Source of the DNA: Clostridium homopropionicum DSM 5847
GTDB taxonomy: Bacteria; Bacillota; Clostridia; Clostridiales; Clostridiaceae
NCBI RefSeq assembly: GCF_001263795.1
Contig: NZ_LHUR01000027.1
Location: 124,001-188,000, forward strand
Length of the DNA stretch: 64,000 bases
Reading direction: 5' to 3'
The position numbers and the translations under genes were made by a program. Of this stretch, positions 18,142 to 28,086 are shown piece by piece (the first letter of the stretch is position 1; each line of letters opens with the position of its first letter). The notes beneath the pieces are model-generated. The model was not told the DNA's origin. It saw only the letters and a list, made by a program, of their open reading frames with translations, and made no database searches.

Positions 18142-18365
18142 AGGAATCTATCCTTTCAGTATTATCACATAAATTCATTATATGTAACTTTATGACCTAC
18201 GTCAATTATTTTATTGTATTTTATTTAACTTTATTGCTATTTAATACACTCTATTGAATTCAATATCACTTTTCTCAGTACACAGTTATATACTTCTGAT
18301 TATGTTCAAATTAATAGCAAAGTAAAAAAAGTGTGTCTATGATAACATAAAGCACACTTAAATAT

Positions 18366-19553
18366 TTAGACTTTTTCTAAAATACTACTTCCAAATTCTT
18401 TGCACCTGTTTAATCCATTTTCATCTGGATTCCATAATTCTCTTATTCCTTCATTTACTACCTGAAAGCCAGCTTTCTCCAGTTCTTCACTAATTATTTT
18501 TGTACATTCACCACTCCAGCCATAACTTCCAAAGGCAGCTCCTTTTTTTTCTTTAAAGCCAAGCCCTTTAATAATTTCTAATATTGCAGCTGTTGAGGAT
18601 AATATTCCTTTATTTATTGTTGATGAACCAACAAGCACCATTCTTGATTTGAAAACTTCTGTAATAATATCATTTTTATCGCTTTTAGATGAATTAAAAA
18701 TCTTTATTACAATGTCCTTATTTGAACTTTTTATACCATCTGCTATGGCCTCAGCCATCCTTCTTGTGCAGTTCCACATTGTATCATAAATTATTGTAAT
18801 CTGATTTTCTTCATAATCCTTTGCCCACTCAATATACTTATTTACAATTTGTAATGGATTATCTCTCCATATTATACCGTGACTAGGACAAATCATGCTA
18901 ACGGACAAATTAAAACTCAATACCTCTTCTATTTTTTTTACAACAAATTTGCTAAATGGAGTTAAAATATTTGCATAATATTTTATTGCTTCCTGAAATA
19001 ACTCCCCTTGATCAACTTTGTCATTATACATCAATTCAGATGCATAATGCTGTCCAAAGGCATCATTACTAAATAGAATATTTTCACCAGATAAATATGT
19101 AAACATAGAATCAGGCCAATGAAGCATTTTTGCTTCTACAAATGTTAGTTTTCTTTTACCTATATCTAAGGTATCACCGGTCTTAACCTCTACAAAGTTC
19201 CAATCCTTATGATAATGTCCCTTTATTATTTTAGCACCACTTTTAGTACAATATATTGGTGTATTGGGTATTTCTTTCATTAGCTCTAAAAGTGCACCAC
19301 TATGGTCAATTTCAGAGTGATTCATGATTATATAATCTATTTTATTTAAGTCAATTTCACTTTTTAAATTGGTTACAAATTCTTTAGCAAATGGATGCCA
19401 AACAGTATCAATCAAGACTGTCTTTTCATCTTTAATTAAGTATGAATTGTATGAAGATCCTTTATGTGTAGAGTATTCTTCACCATGAAAAGTTCTTAGT
19501 TCCCAATCTATTTTTCCAACCCAAGTAACAGTATCACTAATCTTAAAAGACAT
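18366..19553 (-). CDS. fprA: FprA-type flavodiiron protein (oxygen or NO reductase)
   Basis: Two-domain A-type flavoprotein that reduces O2 to water (or NO to N2O) in anaerobes. The metallo-beta-lactamase-like half carries the di-iron ligands: NHSEIDHSG (His79, Glu81, Asp83, His84), HWPDSMF, SNDAFGQH and CPSHGIIWR. The flavodoxin half begins ITIIYDTMWNCTRRMA and binds FMN. Length (395) matches class A without rubredoxin fusion. The ATG at 19553 is used because AAAGGA lies eight bases ahead; the in-frame ATG nine bases upstream overlaps that site. Monocistronic. Hemerythrin and hcp elsewhere in the window fit the same oxygen and nitrosative-stress theme. Confidence 0.93.
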   Translation of the reverse strand: MSFKISDTVTWVGKIDWELRTFHGEEYSTHKGSSYNSYLIKDEKTVLIDTVWHPFAKEFVTNLKSEIDLNKIDYIIMNHSEIDHSGALLELMKEIPNTPIYCTKSGAKIIKGHYHKDWNFVEVKTGDTLDIGKRKLTFVEAKMLHWPDSMFTYLSGENILFSNDAFGQHYASELMYNDKVDQGELFQEAIKYYANILTPFSKFVVKKIEEVLSFNLSVSMICPSHGIIWRDNPLQIVNKYIEWAKDYEENQITIIYDTMWNCTRRMAEAIADGIKSSNKDIVIKIFNSSKSDKNDIITEVFKSRMVLVGSSTINKGILSSTAAILEIIKGLGFKEKKGAAFGSYGWSGECTKIISEELEKAGFQVVNEGIRELWNPDENGLNRCKEFGSSILEKV

Positions 19554-19819
19554 AAGTACCATCCTTTCTACAAATAAATATCCTCTTTAAAAGTTATATT
19601 TACTAATAGCTTTATTATCTCCTTAGTCTCTATTAAAAATCCATCCCTGTCACTTAAAATCTTAGTATTTATGTTTTTTAACCTAATATCAGTGTAAATA
19701 TTTATCTTCATTCAACAGATGAAAATATTATTCTATAGTGGTATTTTTATGAGATCTATCCTACAATAATATATAAATGATTATTTTATTATATCATTAG
19801 AGATGAGAGGGTGATTAAT

Positions 19820-20298
19820 ATGTTAAAAGATGTATATAAAGTACTACTAAGCAAAGTTAATCAAGGTAATCAATGCATAATGTTAACCTATCTCAATTTA
19901 CATAACAATAGAAGCGGTTCTATAGAAGAAAAGATCCTTTTAACAAATTTTTACGTAACGTACTAAATTATGAGCTTAGCTATATAGGCATGATAGGCTC
20001 AAAGCGAAGAGTAATCAGCTTTAAAAATAGAGGAATTGTCAATAAGCTTGGTAAAAATTTTGCTTTCCCAAAATTTGATAAGGAAGTAATTGAAAAAATA
20101 TTTGAAGATACAAATACTCCAAAAGCTCTTTTTACAATAATATCTTCTAAAGGATCTGTTCCAAGAAAAGCAGGTGCAAAGATGATTGCCTACTCTGACG
20201 GAAGAACCATAGGAAGTATTGGCGGCGGTTGCAGTGAAGCAGGTGTTTTAACAATAACTATATTTCCTATTTTCCCTCAAAAACATTCTCTAAAATAG
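19820..20298 (+). pseudogene. Remnant of an XdhC/CoxI-type gene
   Basis: Begins like a real gene (GAGAGGGTGATTAAT before ATG at 19820; MLKDVYKVLLSKVNQGNQC) but stops after 48 codons. From about 19970 a second frame holds SYIGMIGSKRRV, normally near the C-terminus of XdhC, and then SSKGSVPRKAGAKM and TIGSIGGGCSEAGV, normally near the N-terminus. The order and the stops show deletions or fusion of two XdhC-type genes. XdhC proteins insert sulfurated molybdenum cofactor into xanthine dehydrogenase-like enzymes. No such enzyme is present here. Confidence 0.75.
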
Positions 20299-20791
20299 AC
20301 GTACTCGATATAAAGGCACTCATCCTAAGAACTTTAAAGAAAAATATAATGAACTGAATCCGGAGAAATATGCTGATGATATTGCAAAGATTATTCAGAA
20401 GGGTTGTACTCCTGCAGGTATGCATATTTCAATTTGCATTAAAGAAATATTGGAATTCCTACAAATTACACCGGGCCAGATCGGTTTAGATGCAACACTA
20501 GGCTATGGTGGTCATACTTTAGAGATGCTTAAATGTTTAGATTCAAAGGGGCGCTTGTATGCAATTGATGTAGATCCTCTTGAATTGCCACGCACCAAAG
20601 ATCGTTTAGAACGTTTGGGTTATGGTTCCGAAATTTTAGAGATTAAGCAAGTTAAAAAATCTTTTCAACACTTTTTTCGTGAAGGCGTTTATTCCGAAAT
20701 AGCACTCGAGCCTATTCGTCCATCAGCAGAAGAATGTCATGTTAATAGTCGTGCACGTTCTGCTAAATTACGTTGGGCAATCAAAGCATAA
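20294..20791 (+). pseudogene. Remnant of an RsmH-like rRNA methyltransferase gene
   Basis: The frame reads RYKGTHPKNFKEKYNELNPE, then TPAGMHISICIKEILEFL, LDATLGYGGHTLEML and GRLYAIDVDPLELPRT, the N-terminal half of an RsmH paralogue. It then jumps directly to EGVYSEIALEPIRPSAEE and RARSAKLRWAIKA, the family's C-terminus. The central catalytic region, perhaps 150 residues, is missing in frame, and the normal start is gone. The left end abuts the XdhC remnant. A C-terminal hairpin terminator survives. Confidence 0.8.
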
Positions 20792-20796
20792 GTTTT

Positions 20797-20831
20797 AACT
20801 GGATTTCGCCAAGTACGGAATCCAGTTTTTT
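20797..20831 (+). terminator. Terminator after the rsmH-like remnant
   Basis: AACTGGATT pairs with AATCCAGTT around a 17-base loop and runs into TTTTTT. Confidence 0.85.
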
Positions 20832-20909
20832 ATGCGGCTTTTCGAGCAATTATGGGTATAATAATTTAGATATTATCCTAAGTATTAAAATTAGTAAGGG
20901 AGTGTAAAA

Positions 20910-22169
20910 ATGAAAAAGCTTTTAAGTATAATTATTTTAATTTGTATTATCTCGTTTGCATTTATAGGCTGCAAAGCTAATGAAAAAAATATAGACCAAT
21001 CCAAAACCACAGTAGCAGATCCTAAATCATCCATATCATCAAATAGTAAAAACAGTGCATTAAAACTACTCACAAACAAAGGAGAAAAAATTAATGATTC
21101 AGCTATTGCAGTAATTTTAAATTCTCCTGATAAATCACAGCTAGATCAAGTTAGCAATTTAGATAAACAGGTAATAGAAGAAAGTGAAGATAAAATTCTT
21201 ATTTTACCAATAAAAAATGCTACTTCTATAAGGATTGAGAAAGTAAAGTATGAAAATAGCAAATTGATAACTGAATCCATTGTTACAGAAAATAAAAATA
21301 CTCCCGACGGTTATGGTTTGTATTTAACTGCTACTCGCACAGAAGGAATGCCACGATATCAAATAGTAATTTCTGATAAAGATACATCTACTACTTATAT
21401 TCTTCAGTATAATGGAAAAGATGGAACTCCTCCTATTGAATGGATATTGCCTCAAAAAAGTGATAAAACCGATTCCTCTACGAAAGTAATATCACCCCAA
21501 GCAAAAAATTCCACACAAACTACTATAAATTATCAGCTAACTAAAAATGTTTATAAAGCTAAAAATGTAACTGTAAACTATCCTCAAATTACAAATTTAG
21601 GTGATGATAATAAGCAAAAATTACTAAATGAAATAATTAAGAATACTGCTTTAGAAGGCTTTACTAAGGGTGTAGATGATAATTTAACCTTAGAAATCAA
21701 TTATAATATACCATTAGCAGCTTCAAATTTCTTGAGTATTCAATATTATGGTCTATCAACAATAAGAGGAGCCGCATACCCAACTAATCAATTTTACACA
21801 ACCAATATTGACATAAAAAATGCCAAGAAATTAAAATTAGCTGATATTATTAAAATTGATGATAACTTTGTAAAAAGCTTTAGAAATGGTAGTTATGTTG
21901 CTTCAGAACCTAGTAATAGTAGGATGAAAGCTGCTGTAAACCAATATATTAATAATATTAGCAATGAAGATTTAATTAAATATTTTAAGCAAGCTGATAG
22001 TAGAAACATTGAAGAAAACCCATCTACTACCTATAGCTACTTAACAAATGATTCAATTGTTATCAGCCTAAATGTTCCCCATGCAATAGGAGACCATGCA
22101 GAGTATAAAATAAAATCTACAGATATACAAAATAATATAAAGATAGCATGGAAAGACACTAAAAAATAG
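20910..22169 (+). CDS. Lipoprotein with DUF3298/DUF4163 (RsiV/PdaC-like) domains
   Basis: Exported lipoprotein of 419 residues. A lysine start, hydrophobic stretch and lipobox FIGC (Cys about 21) predict a lipid anchor. A Ser/Asn-rich linker follows. The C-terminal 240 residues match the DUF4163-DUF3298 pair seen in anti-sigma factor RsiV and deacetylase PdaC (LSIQYYGLSTIRGAAYPTNQ, LKLADIIKID). No catalytic deacetylase domain and no sigma gene are present. Likely a cell-surface binding protein. The ATG follows AGTAAGGGAGTG. Monocistronic. Confidence 0.8.
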   Translation: MKKLLSIIILICIISFAFIGCKANEKNIDQSKTTVADPKSSISSNSKNSALKLLTNKGEKINDSAIAVILNSPDKSQLDQVSNLDKQVIEESEDKILILPIKNATSIRIEKVKYENSKLITESIVTENKNTPDGYGLYLTATRTEGMPRYQIVISDKDTSTTYILQYNGKDGTPPIEWILPQKSDKTDSSTKVISPQAKNSTQTTINYQLTKNVYKAKNVTVNYPQITNLGDDNKQKLLNEIIKNTALEGFTKGVDDNLTLEINYNIPLAASNFLSIQYYGLSTIRGAAYPTNQFYTTNIDIKNAKKLKLADIIKIDDNFVKSFRNGSYVASEPSNSRMKAAVNQYINNISNEDLIKYFKQADSRNIEENPSTTYSYLTNDSIVISLNVPHAIGDHAEYKIKSTDIQNNIKIAWKDTKK

Positions 22170-22239
22170 ATTATATTTATAAAATTCTATGCATTATTAT
22201 CTCTTTTTTTAAGATTATCCAAGCTAAATTTCAATATAT

Positions 22240-23886
22240 TTAAATTCTAAACCTACCCACAATTTTTGTTAACTCTTCTGTCATTTCATTGATTGAGCTT
22301 ATATTAGCAGACACTTCTTCAAATGAAGCAGTTTGCTCTTCAACTGCTGATGCAACATCTTGAGTGTTCCCTGAGTTTTGGACTGCAACACTTTGAATAT
22401 CTTTTGCAGAATGAGTCATCACGCTGAATTCGTTGTTTACCTTAGTCGAAATTTCCATGATTTCTTGTGACTCATTTAGTGTAACAGCCGTAACATTCAA
22501 GATTTCTTTGAGCTCATCTTTTAATGTTTCCATTGACTTCTCCTGAACCTTAGTATTATCTACCAACTCATCCATTGATGTTTTTACATTCATCGTTTTA
22601 TCACTGATGCTCATGACAATGTCACTGATTTTTTTTGCAGAAACAGATGTTTCCTCAGCTAATTTCCGTATTTCATCCGCCACAACTGCAAAACCCCGAC
22701 CTGATTCTCCTGCTCGTGCTGCCTCAATTGATGCATTTAAAGCTAGAAGGTTAGTTTGTGAAGAAATGCTATGGATAAGATCTACAATTGCCTTAATCTC
22801 TTCAGATGATTGATTCAAATCTTCAACCGTATGTGAAGCTGACTTAATAGAGTGTACAAACTTTGTGAGTTCATCTGATTGCACTGAAACTTGTCGATCA
22901 CCATTTAAGACTGACTCTTGGGATTTTTCAGAAGATTTAAGTGTTTGATGTGCTTTTTGAGATACATTCTCAATATCCATTCTCATCTTCTCCACAAGAT
23001 TGTTTAATTCATCCAGCTTATTATTTTGAAGTAAGGAACCTTCTGCAACATCCATAGATGACATCGCAATCATTTCCGTAGACTTCGTAAGTTGTCCAGT
23101 TGTGCTTGTAATTGCGTTCATATTACTTAATAATATTGATGAAATTTTTGAAATTTCTTTCACTATTTCATGAATATCGACAATGAATTTATTAAAGTAG
23201 TGTATCATATCAGCGATCTCATCTTTGCTATTAATCTCAATTCGTTTAGTTAAATCTCCATTACCTTCTGAAAGATCCTTCATATCCTCTATTAGTAAAT
23301 TAATCGGATTTGTAATGCCTTTGTTTAAAAATATAAAAGCTATAATTCCTATAAATAACACAACAATAATCAAAATACCATTTGTCATTTTTGCCGTAGA
23401 GACTTTTAAGCTAGAATACTGTGAATATCCTGTAACCATATCATTTATGGAATCCACATACCCAGAAACTTCTGAATTAATCATTTGAAGAGAAACTGTG
23501 TCACCAGTGTTTAAGACTGCTAAATAAGCATCTTTATAAGTAGAATTCCATTTTTTAATTATTTCTGTTAGCTTCATTTCCGTATCTGTATGTTTCAATT
23601 TTGAAAGCCCTTTTTCGGAATTACCATCTGAAACATCTTTTAAAATCTCATCAAAAAGTTTAATGCTTTCTTCTAGACTATTCATAGCATCATTATTTTT
23701 TGTTGCAACAATTACATTTGCCAGCTGAGCCATTTTATAGCTTGATGCACGTAACTTTCCTGCATGATTTACAAAATTCGCATCACTTTCCATGGTCTTA
23801 TAGGTCATAAAATTTATGCCGACAATAGCAAATGATAAAATAATTATTAATCCGAAAGTTAATAACAATTTGTGTTTTATTTTCAT
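22240..23886 (-). CDS. Methyl-accepting chemotaxis protein with PilJ/NarX-like sensor
   Basis: Chemoreceptor of 548 residues. The first membrane helix (about 8-28) is followed by a helical sensor with [17 protein letters not shown], the motif of PilJ/NarX-type four-helix sensors, a second membrane segment (about 172-192), HAMP and the signalling hairpin ([18 protein letters not shown]). The sensor is closely similar to that of the diguanylate cyclase encoded just upstream (shared MESDAN and NHAGKLRA), so one stimulus may feed both chemotaxis and c-di-GMP. It is the second gene of that operon, 84 bases after the cyclase. Confidence 0.93.
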   Translation of the reverse strand: MKIKHKLLLTFGLIIILSFAIVGINFMTYKTMESDANFVNHAGKLRASSYKMAQLANVIVATKNNDAMNSLEESIKLFDEILKDVSDGNSEKGLSKLKHTDTEMKLTEIIKKWNSTYKDAYLAVLNTGDTVSLQMINSEVSGYVDSINDMVTGYSQYSSLKVSTAKMTNGILIIVVLFIGIIAFIFLNKGITNPINLLIEDMKDLSEGNGDLTKRIEINSKDEIADMIHYFNKFIVDIHEIVKEISKISSILLSNMNAITSTTGQLTKSTEMIAMSSMDVAEGSLLQNNKLDELNNLVEKMRMDIENVSQKAHQTLKSSEKSQESVLNGDRQVSVQSDELTKFVHSIKSASHTVEDLNQSSEEIKAIVDLIHSISSQTNLLALNASIEAARAGESGRGFAVVADEIRKLAEETSVSAKKISDIVMSISDKTMNVKTSMDELVDNTKVQEKSMETLKDELKEILNVTAVTLNESQEIMEISTKVNNEFSVMTHSAKDIQSVAVQNSGNTQDVASAVEEQTASFEEVSANISSINEMTEELTKIVGRFRI

Positions 23887-23970
23887 ACTTGGTCAAGCCA
23901 CCTTTCATGCCATGATTTTCCCTTCAGGATTTTGCTTATTTCTTGACTTGTGATTATATATTTACTATTT

Positions 23971-25182
23971 TTAAGATTTAATGATTTTAACTTTTAACTG
24001 TTCTTTAATGTACTTTTTTTCAGCATACATTCTATCATCAGCTTTTTTTATCAATAATTCAACTTCTGATCTTTCATAATTGTCATGTTCAACTATACCA
24101 TGACTAACACTAATTACATATGGTCTTTCTTCTTCTTCATTAATGATCTGATATCTCTGGTTTATTCTATTCCAAACTTTTTCTGAAACTTCCTGATCTA
24201 TTCCTGTAAATACAATAAGGAATTCATCTCCACCCATTCTTATAACCATATCGTCATCACGAATTTCTTTCTTTATACCTTCCACAACACTAACGATTAG
24301 CTCATCACCAAATTTATGTCCAAGTTGATCATTAACTTCCTTAAGTCCATTTACATCAATAAAACAAAGACTCATCTTTAAATTTCTTTTATTTGTATAT
24401 TCAAGCATTCGGCTTAATTTGCTTAGCCCAGCTCGCCTATTGAGTGCTTTGGTAAGTTGGTCGAACATCATTTCGTTAAAGTACTGTGTCATCTCAGATA
24501 TTTCATCGGTATTGATATTTTTTAACTGTTTAGAAATTTCATCGTCTATTAACGACAGTTCTTTCAGTTCTTGCATTAGAATTTTCATTGGTCTTCGTAT
24601 TCGTTTATTTGTGGATGTAAATGAATATACTGTAACAATGATTATTAAAAATACTAACCCACCATTAATTGTAAGTGCTCTAATTACTTTTTGTTCGGCA
24701 TATATAGAATAAGAAGTGACCATTTCATTAATACTATTAACATATAAATCTATATTGTTGTTAATTTGTGCACAGGCGTCATTTATAGATTTATTTTCTA
24801 AAATTCTAAGATATGATGGTTTGAAAACTTCATTCCATTCTTTAATAATTTTTTCCAGCTGCAAAATTGTGTAGTTATGGTTGATGCCTACAATAGATTT
24901 TTCTCTTCCCTCACTCAACATTGCCAAAATATCCTCCAACTCTTCAATCCTATGTTCTAAATTCGTTGTCAAATTTGCATAATTGCTATCATTGCCTTGG
25001 TTATTTATTTGATTAGATAATTGACCCATATTATAGCTTATTGCTCTTAACTTACCAGCATGATTTATTATATTTGCATCACTTTCCATACCTTTATAGG
25101 CAATAGCATTAATTAAGACAGTGGCAATGGATAAAATAACTAGAAGTCCATGTGTCAGTAATAGTTGATTCTTAATTTTCAT
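23971..25182 (-). CDS. Membrane diguanylate cyclase (GGDEF) with PilJ/NarX-like sensor
   Basis: 403 residues: membrane helix, helical sensor related to that of the adjacent chemoreceptor, second membrane helix (about 172-192), HAMP-like linker, and a GGDEF domain with intact active site RMGGDEF and an RDDD inhibitory I-site five residues before it. It should make c-di-GMP with product inhibition. The C-terminus has the usual KKADDRMYAEK. The start has AGGAGTG seven bases upstream. First gene of a two-gene operon with the chemoreceptor. Confidence 0.93.
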   Translation of the reverse strand: MKIKNQLLLTHGLLVILSIATVLINAIAYKGMESDANIINHAGKLRAISYNMGQLSNQINNQGNDSNYANLTTNLEHRIEELEDILAMLSEGREKSIVGINHNYTILQLEKIIKEWNEVFKPSYLRILENKSINDACAQINNNIDLYVNSINEMVTSYSIYAEQKVIRALTINGGLVFLIIIVTVYSFTSTNKRIRRPMKILMQELKELSLIDDEISKQLKNINTDEISEMTQYFNEMMFDQLTKALNRRAGLSKLSRMLEYTNKRNLKMSLCFIDVNGLKEVNDQLGHKFGDELIVSVVEGIKKEIRDDDMVIRMGGDEFLIVFTGIDQEVSEKVWNRINQRYQIINEEEERPYVISVSHGIVEHDNYERSEVELLIKKADDRMYAEKKYIKEQLKVKIIKS

Positions 25183-25205
25183 AAATTCACTCCTATTATT
25201 AGAAG

Positions 25206-25234
25206 ATCAGCCTCATCTTCTGAGGCTGATTTTA
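25206..25234. terminator. Hairpin between hcp and the cyclase gene
   Basis: ATCAGCCTCA and TGAGGCTGAT arms with a 5-base loop. The T-run is better on the plus strand (TTTTAAG) than in the minus direction, where it would end hcp. Confidence 0.6.
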
Positions 25235-25238
25235 AGAA

Positions 25239-26862
25239 TTAAGCCATAAATAGTTTGATATCATCATCTACAGTGCCAATACCTGCAATACCAAAATTCT
25301 CAACTAACACTTTAGTAACATTTGGAGATAAGAAACCTGGAAGAGTAGGACCAAGGTGGATGTTCTTAACACCAAGGTATAAGAGTGCAAGAAGTACAAT
25401 AACTGCCTTTTGTTCGTACCAAGCAATATTGTAAACAATTGGAAGGTCATTAACATCTTCTACCCCAAAGATTTCTTTAAGTTTAAGCGCAATGACTGCC
25501 AATGAGTATGAATCATTACATTGACCTGCATCGAGAACTCTTGGAATGCCTCCAATATCGCCTAGTGGAAGTTTGTTGTATCTGTACTTTGCACATCCCG
25601 CAGTTAGAATTACAGTGTCTTTAGGCAGCTTTTCTGCAAATTCTGTATAGTACTCTCTTGATTTCATTCTGCCATCGCAACCAGCCATGACAAAGAACTT
25701 TTTAATAGCTCCAGATTTAACTGCATCTACAACCTTATCTGCAAGTACAAATACTTGTTCGTGGGCAAATCCACCTACAATAGAACCTGTTTCAATTTCT
25801 GTCGGTGCAGGCAACTTCTTAGCCATTTCAATAATTGGAGTGAAGTCCTTTTTACCACTATTGTCAGCCTCAATGTGCATACATCCTGGGAAACCAGAAG
25901 CGCCTGATGTGAAAATACGGTCTCTGATTTCATCTGTTCTTGGAGGTACGATACAGTTTGTCGTAAAGAGGATTGGTCCATAAATGGTCCAAATTCATCC
26001 ACTTGACACCACCATGATCCGCCGTAATTGCCGGCAAAGTTATCATACTTTTTAAAGAATGGATAGTAGTGTGCAGGAAGCATTTCACTGTGAGTATAAA
26101 CGTCTACGCCTGTCCCTTTTGTTTGTTCAAGTAACTGCTCTAGATCTGTGAGATCGTGACCCGAAATCAGAATAGCAGGATTATTTCTAACACCAATATT
26201 GACATTTGTTATCTCTGGATTATCATATTTTGAAGTATTTGCTTCATCAAGAAGTGCCATTGCAGAAACACCAAATTGACCTGTTTTTAGTGTTAAAGCT
26301 ACAAGCTGATCTGCCGATAATGAATCATCCAGTGTAGACGCAAGGGCTTCATAAATAAAGCCGTAAATCTCAATATTTTCTTTTCCAATATTAAGTGCAT
26401 GATGCGTATAAGCAGCCATTCCCTTCAAGCCGTATATAATTAACTCTCTCAAGGATCTTACATCTTCGTTTTCTGTAGCTAGCACACCAACTTTTGAAGC
26501 TTTTTCTATCATAGAAGCTCTATCAGTTACAGTAAAAGTAGCTGCATCACCAATTTGAATACCGCTAACCTTAGCTTTAAGACCTTCTCTAAAGTCAATC
26601 ATTTTGTTGATTTGCTTTTCGATAGCGTTCTCATCAAAGTTAGCATTTGTAATCGTAATGAAAAGGCTTTTAATTACTTCATGATTAATCTCGCCAAGGG
26701 AACTGACTTCTATTTCTCCCTTCATCACAATTTCTGCAATACCTTTACAAGCGTAGATTAAAAGATCTTGCAACTTAGCAACTTCTTCGTTTTTACCACA
26801 CCTTTTATTGTGCATCCAGTGTTTCTTGCAGTTTCTTGACATTGGTAACAAAACATACTCAT
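25239..26862 (-). pseudogene. hcp: Hybrid-cluster protein (hydroxylamine/NO reductase), two frameshifts
   Basis: The start (ATG at 26862, GGAGGG upstream) and [17 protein letters not shown] are intact. At about 26798 the cysteine motif that should read GVCGKNEE is broken, as though four bases were lost from a TG run. Translation recovers in another frame until EFGPF near 25982, where one A is missing from what should read [11 protein letters not shown]. The last third (MHIEADNSG onward) is again in a different frame. All other landmarks (DECGRM-like, CSQSCG region replaced by [21 protein letters not shown]) are well kept, so the damage is recent or a sequence error. The family reduces nitric oxide or hydroxylamine. 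Confidence 0.85.
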
Positions 26863-26884
26863 GATAACCCTCCTTGTACTTTAT

Positions 26885-27178
26885 TTAATTTTGAGGTGCT
26901 GGTGCTTTAACAACAATAAGTTCTAGCACTTCAGCATCTAAATTCTTAACATTCATTTTTGTATTAAATGGAATTTTAAGTACAGTTCCTGCATAATACT
27001 TATTAATTTTCTGTTCATCCAAACCAATTGACAATGTACCCCTTAAAACTGTCATATACACAGTTGAATTGGAAAAATGTTCTGGTAAGCCTTCATCCTG
27101 ATTGAATACCATATGAATATAATGCACATTCTCATCTTGGATAACTTTTTCAACCAAACGGTCATTTCCTATTGACAT
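26885..27178 (-). CDS. Small cupin-domain protein upstream of hcp
   Basis: Single-domain cupin of about 97 residues (HMVFNQDEGLPEHFSN, then GTLSIGLDEQ and AGTVLKIPFNTKMNV). One metal-binding histidine pattern is visible, but not a full four-ligand set. The longer frame from 27220 is less likely: the predicted transcript start is about 27224, leaving no leader, while the ATG at 27178 has GCAGG eight bases upstream. It shares a transcript with hcp, 22 bases away, under a Crp/Fnr-type site. A function linked to nitrosative stress is inferred from context. Confidence 0.75.
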   Translation of the reverse strand: MSIGNDRLVEKVIQDENVHYIHMVFNQDEGLPEHFSNSTVYMTVLRGTLSIGLDEQKINKYYAGTVLKIPFNTKMNVKNLDAEVLELIVVKAPAPQN

Positions 27179-27230
27179 TTTATATACCTGCTCTATTTTT
27201 TTCGCCACCTTTCTTTTCATAATTTCTTAT

Positions 27231-27273
27231 AGTATACTATATTTAGTAATTTAAAACTGTAACAGCTGTTACA
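27231..27273 (-). promoter_or_regulatory. Crp/Fnr-type operator and cupin-hcp promoter
   Basis: TGTAACAGCTGTTACA (27258-27273) is a perfect 16-base palindrome. Its centre lies 41.5 bases upstream of the start predicted from TATACT (27236-27231), the class II activator position. The adjacent Crp/Fnr gene encodes the obvious binder. Confidence 0.75.
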
Positions 27274-27288
27274 CTTATAGGAGGAATC

Positions 27289-27951
27289 ATGTTTTCCGAC
27301 GTAAAATTATTGTTAAATAGCCCCTTATTTAAAGATTTTCAGTTAAACTCTCTTTTAGAAATTATAGATTTGGACAACTGCATTATAGGAAATTATAAAA
27401 AAGGAACTCTAATTGCTCAAGAAGGGGAGCCTTGCACATCTATTGGATTTATTCTAACAGGCATTTTAGCCATTCAACAATTAACACCATCTGGCGAAGT
27501 GTTTACTCTTAAAATTATTGAATCCAGTGATGCATTTGGTACAACTTTATATAGTGCAATTAATCCTAAATATCCATTTACATTTGTGACAATAAAGGAT
27601 AGTAAAGTGCTATATATTCCTTTTGATAAGATTCGCAAACTGCTTAGAACCAGTCAAACATTCAATGATAATTTCATTGTTTTTTTATCTTCTAGAGTAA
27701 TCACCTTTAAAGAAAAACTACAAATGTTTCAATACAAAGACGTTAGATCAAAACTCATGCTCTACTTGTCAAATGAATATAAGGCTTGTAGCGTTACAAC
27801 CTTCAAGTTTCAACACTCAAAAGTTGAGATTGCTGACATTATCGGCGTTGCTCGACCATCTGTTTCTCGTGAGCTGAAAAACATGGTAAATGATCACCTT
27901 ATACAAATATCTGGTCAAACCATAACATTGCTAAAACCAGAATTATTTTGA
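27289..27951 (+). CDS. Crp/Fnr regulator, HcpR-like by context
   Basis: 220 residues: cyclic-nucleotide-like sensor (about 1-130, GYKKGTLIAQEGEP-type beta roll), dimer helix, and a C-terminal winged helix with HSKVEIADIIGVARPSVSRE. No Fnr-type cysteine cluster is seen, so it is not an iron-sulfur Fnr; haem or another ligand is possible. It is divergent from cupin-hcp with a perfect palindrome between, the usual arrangement of HcpR-type nitrosative-stress regulators. The ATG has AGGAGG five bases ahead. Confidence 0.88.
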   Translation: MFSDVKLLLNSPLFKDFQLNSLLEIIDLDNCIIGNYKKGTLIAQEGEPCTSIGFILTGILAIQQLTPSGEVFTLKIIESSDAFGTTLYSAINPKYPFTFVTIKDSKVLYIPFDKIRKLLRTSQTFNDNFIVFLSSRVITFKEKLQMFQYKDVRSKLMLYLSNEYKACSVTTFKFQHSKVEIADIIGVARPSVSRELKNMVNDHLIQISGQTITLLKPELF

Positions 27952-28086
27952 TATAGCTTTCGGAGGACAAACCAATTTGCACAATAATGTTCCTCCTTTA
28001 AAAACACATTTACCAAATAAGCTATCATTTCATCATCCTTGCTTACAGGCAGCCGCAATTTTATATTCATATTCTTATAATAGTAT

